10,312 nucleotides of DNA. It comes from an uncultured beta proteobacterium (GTDB lineage: Bacteria; Pseudomonadota; Gammaproteobacteria; Burkholderiales; Rhodocyclaceae). The position numbers and the translations under genes are program-made. The stretch is taken from NCBI GenBank assembly GCA_903916205.1, contig CAIWVX010000236.1, forward strand, positions 1-10,312, in the 5' to 3' direction. Below are positions 1 to 7,300 of this stretch, piece after piece. Each line of letters opens with the position of its first letter. Position 1 is the stretch's first letter. Below the pieces are notes generated by a model. That model made no database searches. It worked only from the letters and a program-made list of their open reading frames with translations, and had not been told where the DNA came from.

Positions 1-427
1 CCAATGCCGCAATTTTGGCCATTTCATCACCGCATTGAATATAGACACCTGGCGCTCCATCAAGACGCCTAGCCAAGATTTTGTGCTCGGCCAGTAGGTT
101 AATCACGGCCTGCTCAATGGTGTTGACCAATTCGCGCACTTTCAGAACGCACCGTGCCAAATCGAGCAAAAGATAAATCACCACTTGGCCGGGGCCGTGA
201 TAGGTAATCTGCCCGCCCCGGTCGATCTTCACCAGCGGAATGCCGTTATCGAAAAGCCGATGTTCTAGTTTGCCCGCCTGCCCCAGCGTATAGACCGGAG
301 GATGTTCGCAAACCCACAGTTGATCGGGTGTTTGAGCGGTGCGCGTGGCCGTAAATTTGACCATCGCTTGCCAGGTCGGTTCGTAATCCACTCGTCCTAG
401 CCACCGAATCTCGGGCACAACTCTCAC
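1..427 (-). CDS. lipB: Octanoyltransferase LipB (partial, 3' end outside window)
   Basis: LipB moves the octanoyl group from acyl carrier protein to a lysine of lipoyl-domain proteins, the first step of lipoate synthesis in the cytoplasm. The 142 visible codons carry the family signature: [12 protein letters not shown] at about residues 41-52, the [12 protein letters not shown] block at about 70-81, and the start of the KIAALG motif, whose lysine (about residue 138) matches the conserved catalytic Lys. The catalytic Cys lies beyond the window edge. The GTG at 427-425 is chosen because it gives the family's usual N-terminus and overlaps the ybeD stop as GTGA; a second GTG at 418 is possible. 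The nearest Shine-Dalgarno-like AGG is about 13 bases upstream, so translational coupling to ybeD is likely. This is the last visible gene of the dacA-dat-ybeD-lipB cluster. Family identity is very secure; only the start is uncertain. Confidence 0.95.
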   Translation of the reverse strand, partial: MRVVPEIRWLGRVDYEPTWQAMVKFTATRTAQTPDQLWVCEHPPVYTLGQAGKLEHRLFDNGIPLVKIDRGGQITYHGPGQVVIYLLLDLARCVLKVRELVNTIEQAVINLLAEHKILARRLDGAPGVYIQCGDEMAKIAAL

Positions 428-693
428 AGCACGACTTTCACCTGCGGGTGGCTAGAGAGTTCTCGATAAAGTGCGTCTAATTGAGGCTTGGACGTGGCGT
501 TGATCGTGCAGGTCAAGCTAAGGTATTTGCCCGTACTTGAGGCACGCATTTCCATCGTGGCCGCGTCATAATCCGGCGCATGTCGCAGCACGACATCAAG
601 GACGGTCTGGGCTAGCGCATCATGCGTCAGCCCCATGATTTTGAGCGGAAAGGCGCAGGGAAACTCAAGCAAGCTTTCCTTCGCTTCAGACAT
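424..693 (-). CDS. ybeD: YbeD/UPF0250 (DUF493) family protein
   Basis: A small protein of 89 residues (91 if started at 699), matching the roughly 87-90 residues usual for YbeD. The N-terminal pattern [15 protein letters not shown] and the C-terminal SHPQVKVVL are typical of this ferredoxin-like, ACT-like fold family. The precise biochemical role is not settled; it sits next to lipB in many proteobacteria, as here. I prefer the ATG at 693 because a GAGG (704-701) lies 7 bases upstream of it. The ATG at 699 has the same GAGG only 1 base away. The gene start overlaps the end of dat by a few bases and its stop overlaps the GTG start of lipB, so all three are probably translated from one message. 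Confidence 0.93.
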   Translation of the reverse strand: MSEAKESLLEFPCAFPLKIMGLTHDALAQTVLDVVLRHAPDYDAATMEMRASSTGKYLSLTCTINATSKPQLDALYRELSSHPQVKVVL

Positions 694-1558
694 CGCCATG
701 CCTCATGACGTCTTCTTTGTAGGCGCGGAACCAGGCCGCCATTTGGCGTGTCACCGGGCCAGGCTTACCGGCCCGTGCGCCGCTGCCAACCGGCTGCCCA
801 TCAAGGGTCGCAATCGCCAGCACTTCCTTCGTCGATGAGGTCAACCACAGCTCATCCGCGCTACGCAATTCTTGTTCAGTGACCGGGCGAATTTCGTGTG
901 CTGCTTGATGTTTAGCCGCCAGCTCAAGCACCACATCGTAGGTAATCCCCGGCAAGATCCGGTGATCCTTGGGCGGTGTGATGATGACCCCATTTTTTAC
1001 CGCGAAGACATTGGTTGCCGAACCTTCAGTCAGCAGACCGTCGCGCAGCATGATCGTTTCGCTGACCCCCACGTCGGCTGAAAGCTGCCGCGTTAGGACG
1101 TTCGGCAGCAACGACACGGTTTTTAGATCACAACGAGACCAGCGGATATCGGGCGCAGTAATCACCGCCACCCCGGACTCACGCTGTGCTGCAGAGGGGC
1201 CGGTCAGGGACGCTGAAAAGAGAAAAATAGTGGGCGCAACACCGGTTGGAAAACACTGATCACGCTTGCTGTCGGCACCACGCGTCACCTGGATATAAAC
1301 CTGCTGATCATCAAATTCAGTCTCAGCGATCAAGCGCAGAATAATCGCCCGCCACTCGGCGTTAGTGTGCGGGTTGGCTAGACGGATGCCTTCTAAAGAG
1401 TCTTGAAAGCGGCGCAAGTGCTCATCAATACGAAACGGGAAGCGCGAATAAACTGGAATGACTTCGTAAGCTCCATCGGCGTACAAAAAACCCCGATCAA
1501 GCGGTGAAATACGTGCTTCGGAAAGAGGTAAAAACTGCCCGTTAAGATAGGCTCGCAT
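686..1558 (-). CDS. dat: D-amino-acid aminotransferase (PLP class IV)
   Basis: A 290-residue fold-type IV PLP aminotransferase that most resembles D-alanine aminotransferases, which interconvert D-alanine and 2-oxoglutarate with pyruvate and D-glutamate. Visible landmarks are the N-terminal SPLDRGFLYADGAYEVIPVY block (residues 18-37, with Tyr31 and Glu32), Lys146 in CDLKTVSLLPNV as the Schiff-base lysine, Glu178 in LTEGSATNVF as the cofactor-ring acid, and a GKPGPVTRQM tail near 264-273. The RGADSKRDQCFP stretch (93-104) corresponds to the region that holds the substrate-carboxylate Arg and His in Bacillus D-AAT; here the His appears replaced by Gln101. A branched-chain aminotransferase or aminodeoxychorismate lyase is less likely. 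The ATG at 1558 follows dacA by 8 bases. The dacA stop codon is part of an AGG ribosome-binding site, so the two are tightly coupled. Neighbouring dacA releases D-alanine, which fits the D-alanine reading. Confidence 0.88.
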   Translation of the reverse strand: MRAYLNGQFLPLSEARISPLDRGFLYADGAYEVIPVYSRFPFRIDEHLRRFQDSLEGIRLANPHTNAEWRAIILRLIAETEFDDQQVYIQVTRGADSKRDQCFPTGVAPTIFLFSASLTGPSAAQRESGVAVITAPDIRWSRCDLKTVSLLPNVLTRQLSADVGVSETIMLRDGLLTEGSATNVFAVKNGVIITPPKDHRILPGITYDVVLELAAKHQAAHEIRPVTEQELRSADELWLTSSTKEVLAIATLDGQPVGSGARAGKPGPVTRQMAAWFRAYKEDVMRHGDV

Positions 1559-1566
1559 GAAAACGC

Positions 1567-2700
1567 CTAATTCAACCAGAGACGAACCGAGTCAATCATC
1601 CGACCGACAATCCCGGCCAAAGGAACCGCCTCAATGGCGACGACGGGATATTCGCCATATGGCTTGTCATCCAGCGAGACTTTCATGGTGCCAATGACCT
1701 GACCCGTTGCAATGGGCGCAATCAAAACTTGTTTGGATACGAGTTCCGTCTTGATGCGCGGTGCCAGTCCTTTCGGAACCGCCAGAACAAAATCATGGAT
1801 AAAGCCGGCCTTAACCGTCTTTTCAGAACCTTTCCAGACCTTAATATGCGAAACCGCCTGGCCCTTGGAATAAAGCTGGACCGCGTCATAAAACTGAAAA
1901 CCGTGATTAAGCAGCTTGAGCGATTCCTGCGCACGCACATTATCGCTGGCCGCTCCCAAAACGATGGAAAGCAAGCGACGCGGCCCCCGTTTAGCCGAAG
2001 AAATCAGGCAGTAACCTGCGCCATCCGTATGCCCCGTCTTAACGCCATCGACCGAGGGATCAAGCCACAACAAGCGATTGCGATTTAACTGGGTGATGTT
2101 GTTATAACGGAATTCTTTGATCGAATAATACTTGGCGTATTCGGCCGGAAAATCACGGATCAGCGCACTCGTTAGCGTCGCCAGATCGCGTGCGGTGGTG
2201 TAGTGCTGCGGGTCAGGCATACCGGCGGCATTGCGAAAACTACTGGCCTTCATGCCCAAGCGCTGCGCCTCGTGATTCATCATCTGCACAAAATTATCTT
2301 CACTACCCGCGATGGCTTCAGACAGCGCAACGCACGCATCATTACCGGACTGAACGATCATGCCCTTGATCAGATCATCCACCTTGACTTGCGTATTGAC
2401 CCGAATAAACATGCGCGAACCTTGCGCCCGCCAAGCTTTCTCCGACACCGGCACCGCCTCATCAATCTTGATCGCCCCCTGTTTGAGCGCGGCAAACGTG
2501 AGGTAGGCCGTCATCAACTTGGTCAACGAAGCCGGTTCCAAACGCTCGTCGGCGGCCTGTGAGGCCAACTCCTGCCCGGAGCTGGCCTCGATCAACAGCC
2601 AGGACTTGACGGCCAAAGCCGGCGGGGTCGGCAACGGCTGGGCCGTCGCCAGCAAAGGAAAAAGAATCAGAAGAAGAAAAAATGAAAAAAGCTTGCGCAT
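1567..2700 (-). CDS. dacA: D-alanyl-D-alanine carboxypeptidase, PBP5/6 type
   Basis: A low-molecular-weight penicillin-binding protein that trims the terminal D-alanine from peptidoglycan pentapeptides in the periplasm. Numbered from a possible TTG start at 2721, the three active-site motifs are Ser65-Leu-Thr-Lys68, Ser125-Gly-Asn127 and Lys228-Thr-Gly230, in family order and spacing. I prefer the ATG at 2700 (377 residues), which gives a clean signal peptide starting MRKLFSFFLLLILF and cleaved near ATA-QPLP; subtract 7 from the motif numbers for this start. The C-terminal part (about 290-384) fits the PBP5 beta-rich domain and ends in an amphipathic helix-like segment, MIDSVRLWLN, the usual membrane anchor. 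It heads the dacA-dat-ybeD-lipB cluster and is preceded by an extended -10 promoter. I see no strong Shine-Dalgarno before either start. Confidence 0.96.
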   Translation of the reverse strand: MRKLFSFFLLLILFPLLATAQPLPTPPALAVKSWLLIEASSGQELASQAADERLEPASLTKLMTAYLTFAALKQGAIKIDEAVPVSEKAWRAQGSRMFIRVNTQVKVDDLIKGMIVQSGNDACVALSEAIAGSEDNFVQMMNHEAQRLGMKASSFRNAAGMPDPQHYTTARDLATLTSALIRDFPAEYAKYYSIKEFRYNNITQLNRNRLLWLDPSVDGVKTGHTDGAGYCLISSAKRGPRRLLSIVLGAASDNVRAQESLKLLNHGFQFYDAVQLYSKGQAVSHIKVWKGSEKTVKAGFIHDFVLAVPKGLAPRIKTELVSKQVLIAPIATGQVIGTMKVSLDDKPYGEYPVVAIEAVPLAGIVGRMIDSVRLWLN

Positions 2701-2735
2701 GAGAAACAATATCCGTGTCAAACAAATAAGTGCGG

Positions 2736-2745
2736 ATTATAGCAA
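2736..2745 (-). promoter_or_regulatory. Extended -10 promoter of the dacA cluster
   Basis: On the minus strand the bases TTGCTATAAT (2745 to 2736) hold a perfect TATAAT preceded by TG and one base, the extended -10 form. Transcription would begin near 2729, giving a leader of about 29 bases to the ATG at 2700. The -35 region is poor (TTAAAT at 2764-2759 with a 17-base spacer), as is common for extended -10 promoters. The upstream 2750-2800 stretch is AT-rich and could act as an UP element. The position supports the ATG at 2700 as the dacA start. Confidence 0.7.
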
Positions 2746-2760
2746 GTGACTAAACTAAAT

Positions 2761-2956
2761 TTAACTGAAATCAAAAAAACATAATACAAATCAAACTATT
2801 AGTCCGGTAGTGTGCGCAGGATTTTTGCGTACGCTGATGTTCCGAATAAACGGTGCGCACGCCAAGCGTATTTCTTTAGTCTGGCTTGCGCCATTCTTCA
2901 GGGCACAATGTTTCGCGTTTGACTTTTTATTCAACGAGCCGTAGTCAGGTCTTCAG
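2761..2956. other. Non-coding spacer with short palindromes
   Basis: I see no gene here on either strand. The first 40 bases are strongly AT-rich. The rest contains two perfect 8-bp palindromes, GCGTACGC (2827-2834) and GTGCGCAC (2853-2860), and an inverted pair TACGCT (2830-2835) and AGCGTA (2865-2870) that encloses the second one. The stretch may hold part of the dacA control region or a decayed element. No function can be assigned from sequence. Confidence 0.5.
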
Positions 2957-3013
2957 GCGCGCAAACAGCACGGTGAGAGTCCGTGTCGAGGTAAGTTAAA
3001 GCTGAAGGTAACT

Positions 3014-3298
3014 GTGTCATCGCGAGGTGTGGTCGAGAGCAACCGGAAGCGCATTGCCGACCTCACCCCGACAATCAGAGGCTGGTTTGGCTATTTTAAG
3101 TACGCCTGTCGCTGGGTGTTTCCAAATCTGGCTAAATTTATCCGCCGACGACTTCAGGCCATCATGCGCAAACAGGACAAGCGCACGGGTTTCGGACGAT
3201 GTCACGCCGATCACAAACGATGGTCAAATGCCTATTTCGTTGGACTGGGTCTTTTCACGATGACCGAAGCCCATTTGTCAGCGAGCCAATCCCGATGA
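3014..3298 (+). pseudogene. Maturase X-domain fragment of a group II intron protein
   Basis: An open frame of up to 94 codons whose residues from about 13 onward match the C-terminal end of group II intron reverse transcriptase/maturases: LTPTIRGWFGYFKYA, then FIRRRLQAIMRKQDKR, then DHKRWSNAYFVGLGLFTMTEAH and a final QSR. This is the GIIM maturase region, which binds the intron RNA. The reverse transcriptase domain (normally about 300 residues upstream, with a YADD-type motif) is absent. The first dozen codons are domain I RNA sequence joined in frame by the deletion, so the ATG at 3014 is probably not an original start. No Shine-Dalgarno is evident. It is best treated as a decayed fragment inside the intron remnant. 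Confidence 0.85.
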
Positions 3299-3315
3299 GG
3301 AAACTACTGAAGGGA

Positions 3316-3348
3316 GAGCCGTGTGCGGGAAAACTGCACGCACGGTTC
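3316..3348 (+). ncRNA. Group II intron domain V
   Basis: The catalytic hairpin of the intron. The lower stem pairs GAGCCGT (3316-3322) with ACGGTTC (3342-3348), including the usual G-U pair and the AGC triad near its base. A GTGC/GCAC-like upper stem closes a GGAAAA-type loop, and a two-base bulge sits on the 3' side. Length and layout match the 34-base domain V norm, so this catalytic part looks intact. Confidence 0.9.
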
Positions 3349-3351
3349 GGA

Positions 3352-3383
3352 GGGAGGGGAGGGCGAGAGTCCTTTTTTACCCC
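3352..3383 (+). ncRNA. Group II intron domain VI with bulged branch-point A
   Basis: The purine-rich arm 3352-3364 pairs with the pyrimidine-rich arm 3369-3382 around a GAGA tetraloop (3365-3368), using several G-U pairs. A3379 is left unpaired between two helices and lies 7 bases from the predicted intron end at 3386. That is the normal place for the branching adenosine. The following bases CTAT fit the usual 3' splice site ending in AY. Confidence 0.85.
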
Positions 3384-3412
3384 TATCGGCCAGTCGGCGT
3401 GAGACCTAGCCG

Positions 3413-4336
3413 CTAACTGCCGCGCATTTTGCTCAGGGCCAGATTGGCGGCGGCGGTGCGGGTTTCTACGCCGAGTTTTTCGAAAACGTGTTCAAGATGT
3501 TTGTTAACCGTGCGCGGGCTGCTGCTGACGATGTCGCCAATGTCTTTGCTGGTTTTGCCTTGAGTCACCCAGTAAAGGACTTCGGCTTCGCGCTGGGTGA
3601 GGCGGAAGGCGGTGATGAGCGACAAGATGGCCGAGGCGTCGTTTTCTTCACGTAGGACAACCAGCCATTCTTGATCGCCGGTCTGGTCGTGAAACGAGGC
3701 CAGTAGTCGTCGGCGACCTTCGGCGATGAGCAGGGCGCTTGGCTCGCGGCCGGTGCGGTGAGCGCGTTCGGCGTCGGCAATCCAATCGAGCAAGCGCTGG
3801 GGCGCTTCGTCTTGGGTGATGGAAAAATAGTCTTTGAGTAGTTTGCGCGATAAAGGCGTTTGCCAGACTAATTTGCCGTCGCTGGCGCGAATAGCCACGG
3901 TGGCTTGACCAAAGGCATCCAGTGCCGAGCGCGCTTGTTTGATCTGGCGGGCATTTTGCACGTGCGCGGCGATACGTGCCAGGACTTCTGCTGGGCGGAT
4001 GGGTTTGGTGACGTAGTCGGCTCCGCCGGCGGCAAAAGCGGCGACGACGTGCTCGGTTTCGGTTAGCCCGGTCATAAAAACGATGGGGATCGACTGCGTG
4101 GCAGGATCGGCTTTGAGCCGACGGGCGACTTCAAAGCCATCCATGCCGGGCATTAGGGCGTCCAGGAGAATGACATCGGGCAAGCTTTTACGCGCTCTGA
4201 GTAAGGCCGCTTCGCCGTGGGTGGCGACGAGGACGGTGTAGCCGGTTTCATCCAGCGCGTCGTGTAGCAGCGAAAGATTTTCGGGAATGTCGTCCACGAT
4301 CAGGACAATGCTGGCGTGCTCACGTTCAGGTGACAT
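3413..4336 (-). CDS. LuxR-type response regulator with PAS-like middle
   Basis: A 307-residue response regulator. Residues 9-128 form a CheY-like receiver with the acidic pair Asp15-Asp16, phospho-acceptor Asp59 (VILLDALMPGMDG), Thr89 and Lys111 (YVTKPIRP). Residues about 133-240 look like a PAS or PAS-like domain (GQATVAIRASDGKLVWQTPLS and a beta-rich end). Residues about 243-303 are a LuxR/FixJ helix-turn-helix (LTQREAEVLYWVTQGKTSKDIG, then PRTVNKHLEHVFEKLGV). The start is the ATG at 4336-4334, inside the last codons of the kinase gene, an 11-bp overlap that implies coupled translation and partnership with that kinase. A longer open frame upstream of it is only the kinase gene in another frame. 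Target genes cannot be read from this window. The stop lies 26 bases from the intron remnant, on the opposite strand. Confidence 0.93.
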   Translation of the reverse strand: MSPEREHASIVLIVDDIPENLSLLHDALDETGYTVLVATHGEAALLRARKSLPDVILLDALMPGMDGFEVARRLKADPATQSIPIVFMTGLTETEHVVAAFAAGGADYVTKPIRPAEVLARIAAHVQNARQIKQARSALDAFGQATVAIRASDGKLVWQTPLSRKLLKDYFSITQDEAPQRLLDWIADAERAHRTGREPSALLIAEGRRRLLASFHDQTGDQEWLVVLREENDASAILSLITAFRLTQREAEVLYWVTQGKTSKDIGDIVSSSPRTVNKHLEHVFEKLGVETRTAAANLALSKMRGS

Positions 4337-7300
4337 CGTGGGCCTTTCGGATGACGTTGTGCATGGCGTCAAACTGGAACTGGCGTGCCAGTTCGCGCAG
4401 TATTTTGACGAATTCGCCACAGTGGGGTTGGAGTCGTTCGATTTCTCCGAGTTTGTTGAGAATGCCGCGCAGGTAACCGAGGCTGACGAGTTCGTCGAGT
4501 TCGAGCAGGTCGGCTGATGGCGGCGGGATGAGCGCCGAGGGCGCGGCTGAGACGGCGGGCGGAGTGCGCTCTGGCGAATCGCTGCTGACCCATTCGAGCG
4601 CGAGTTTGCGACCGATCCAGTCGAGAAATTCATCGACCCGTAAAGGCTTGACGATGAAGTCGTCGGCGGCGAGGCCAACGTCGTTATCCAGTTCTTTGTT
4701 GAAGGCGTTGGCCGAAAGAATGGCGATGGGGGCGTCACTGAGTTTTTCCCGACGAATTCGCCGAATGGTCTCCCAGCCGTCAATGCCGGGCATGGCGAGA
4801 TCCATGAAGATCAGGTGCGGGGTGTCGTCTTGGAGCTTTTTTAGGCAGGCTTCGCCACTGGCGGCTTGTTCGACGCAAAAGCCCAAGGGGGCGAGAACGT
4901 TGTGCAGCATTTCGCGATCGACCCGTTCGTTATCAACCACCAGGATGCGACGCCGGACGCCGATGTAGCCGATTCGATGGGTGCGTGATACCGGTTGAGC
5001 GTTTGGCGTGACGTGGTTTTGTTGCGGCAGAAACAAGCGAGCGCGGAAGACGCTGCCGGCTCCGGGAGTGCTTTTGACGGTCATTTCGCCGCCCATTAAA
5101 TCGGTCAACATGCGTGCAATGGTCAGGCCGACGCCGCTACCGCCGACTTGGGCCGTGCTGCCTCGGACAAAGGGTTCAAAAATCCGCTCAATGTCGTCGT
5201 CGAGAATGCCGGGGCCGCTGTCGTGAATTTCAAAAATAGCCATGTCGCGTAAATAATCGACTTGAAATTTAACGCCGCCGGTGACGGTAAATTTAACGGC
5301 ATTGCCGAGTAGGTTGATGAGTATCTGGCGCAAACGCCGAGGGTCGGCACGAACGCTTAGCGGGATGTTTTGGCTCGGCGCGTAGGTAAACGTCAGCCCT
5401 TTGTTGCGCGCCTGTAACTCAAACATGCCGACAATTTGTTGCAGGAATTCCGGGAAGTTGAAGGGCTTGGCCTCAAGGGTGAGTTTGCCACTTTCAATCC
5501 GGGCGATGTCCAGCGTGCCTTCGATCACCGAGAGGAGATGGTCGCCACTTTTACGGATGACGCTAACCGCTTGACGGCGATTGGGCGGAAGGGCCTCGTC
5601 ACTGTCGAGAATTTGGGCGTAGCCGAGAATGCTGTTGAGCGGGGTGCGTAACTCGTGGCTGATGGCGGTGATGTAGCGGCTTTTGGCTAGATTGGCTTGA
5701 TCTGCGACTTTTTTGGCTTTTTGTAGTTGCTCGTCGGTGCGCTGGTGTAAGTCGATTTCACGCATCAGCAGATGCGTTTGGCGATTGGATTCTTCTTGCG
5801 CGACCTGGCGACTTTTTTGCGTCAAAACCATCCACCAAGCGCCGATTCCGGCCAGCATTAATAAGACCGAGAAGGCTTTGATGAAAACCTGTTGTAAATG
5901 CGGAAGCAGCGCATTGTGTAGCGCGCCCAAGGCGAAGACTTCGTGGGTGTAAAGCAAACCAAGCAGCCCGGCGAGCAGGGGAATAATGCCCGCCATCAGC
6001 AATAGATAATGCCCTAAGCCGGTATCCAGATAAGGGATGAGCTTGGCCGGTAGCAGTCGTCGCAGCAGGGCTTTCCACTGCGCGGCAAGATGGGCTTGGG
6101 GCTTGCACAGGTCGGCACAACGCGCATCCAGTGAGCAGCAGAGCGAGCAAATAGTGCCGCCATAGGCCGGACAAAAAGCGGTGTCGTCGCTTTCGTAGTC
6201 GCGTTCGCAAATGCAGCAACGCGGACTGTCGACGGGCGCCGTGGGTTTGTCCTGAACAAGGTAGTAACGGCCCTGAGTGATCCAAGCCATTAACGGCGCG
6301 GCAATAAAGGCGGTTAGAAGGGCTACGAAAGAAGCATAGGGCTGGAGCGTTGGCCCCAGCCATCCGTTGAAGGCGGCGATCGAGAGCAGCGAAGCGCTGC
6401 CCATGGCGACAACGCCCACCGGGTTGATGTCGTAAAGTTGGCTGCGTTTGAATTCGATATGCGGAGGCGATAGGCCCAACGGTTTGTTGATGACGAGGTC
6501 GGCGACAACGGCGGCCATCCAGGAAATGGCGATGTTGGAATAAAGCCCGAGAATTTGTCCGAGCGCCTGAAAAACATCAAGCTCCATGAGCAGCAAGGCA
6601 ATCAGGGTGTTGAAGACAACCCAAACGACGCGACCGGGATGGCTGTGCGTGAGGCGCGAGAAAAAGTTGGACCACGCCAGCGAACCGGCATAGGCGTTAG
6701 TGACGTTGATTTTTATCTGCGAAATAACGACAAAAAGAACCGTGGCGGCAATGGCCAGCGAGGTGTTGCTGAAGACATGCGAAAACCCGATGAGGTACAT
6801 CTGATTGGGGTCAATGGCTTTTTCGACGGGGAGGGCATTGCGTAAAACCAGATAGGCCAGCAACGCGCCGCCGAGCATTTTGCCCACCCCCAGCAAGACC
6901 CAACCGGGGCCGCCTAAAATGACGCCAAACCACCAGCGGCGATTATTTTTTGGCGTTCGCTCGGGCATAAAGCGCAGGTAATCGGCTTGTTCGCCCATTT
7001 GCGTGATGAGTGCGATGCCAACGGTTAGCGCGGCACCGAACAAGGGCATGGAAAAACTTCCGCCGGTGCCATTTTCACCGGCATAGGAAAATAATCCGCT
7101 GAGCACTTCGGGGGTTTCCAGCAGCAAAAAGGCGTAGGGAAGAATCAGCAAAATGATCCAGAGCGGCTGCGTCCAGGCTTGCAGTCGACTGATGACGGTG
7201 ACGCCATGCGTGACCAAAGGAATCACCGCCAAGGCGCAAATCAAGTAGCCCCAACGCGGTGGAATAGCAAAGGCGAGCTCAAGGGCGTAGGCCATGATCG

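Larger units (their letters stand above)
2957..3386 (+). mobile_element. Group II intron remnant, internally deleted
   Basis: A shortened bacterial group II intron of about 430 bp; intact ORF-bearing introns are normally about 2 kb or more. At the left end a hairpin CACGG/CCGTG (2969-2973 and 2981-2985) and a second stem AGTTA/TAACT (2994-2998 and 3009-3013) resemble the start of domain I. The sequence then runs abruptly into the end of the intron-encoded protein. Domain V (3316-3348), domain VI with a bulged A at 3379, and the 3' end ACCCCTAT are all present. The expected 5' end GUGYG reads GCGCG at 2957-2961, so the left boundary is tentative and the 5' splice site may be mutated. Most of domain I, domains II-III and the reverse transcriptase are missing. 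Confidence 0.85.

Noticed and set aside
2701..2721. TTG start of dacA seven codons upstream
   Set aside because: The ATG at 2700 gives a normal signal peptide and fits the promoter at 2736-2745; the TTG would lie within a few bases of the transcript start.
2812..2858. GTGCGC at 2812 and at 2853 as alternative 5' ends of the group II intron
   Set aside because: The bases after them do not resemble intron starts. The recognisable domain I hairpin begins at about 2966, right after GCGCGC at 2957.
4337..4783. N-terminal extension of the response regulator by about 149 residues
   Set aside because: It is the kinase gene read in another frame, Ser/Thr/Pro-rich with no domain. The receiver begins directly after the ATG at 4336.
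5758..6363. A 201-codon open frame on the minus strand
   Set aside because: It lies wholly inside the permease-kinase gene in another frame, is Arg/Pro/Ser-rich, and has no family features.
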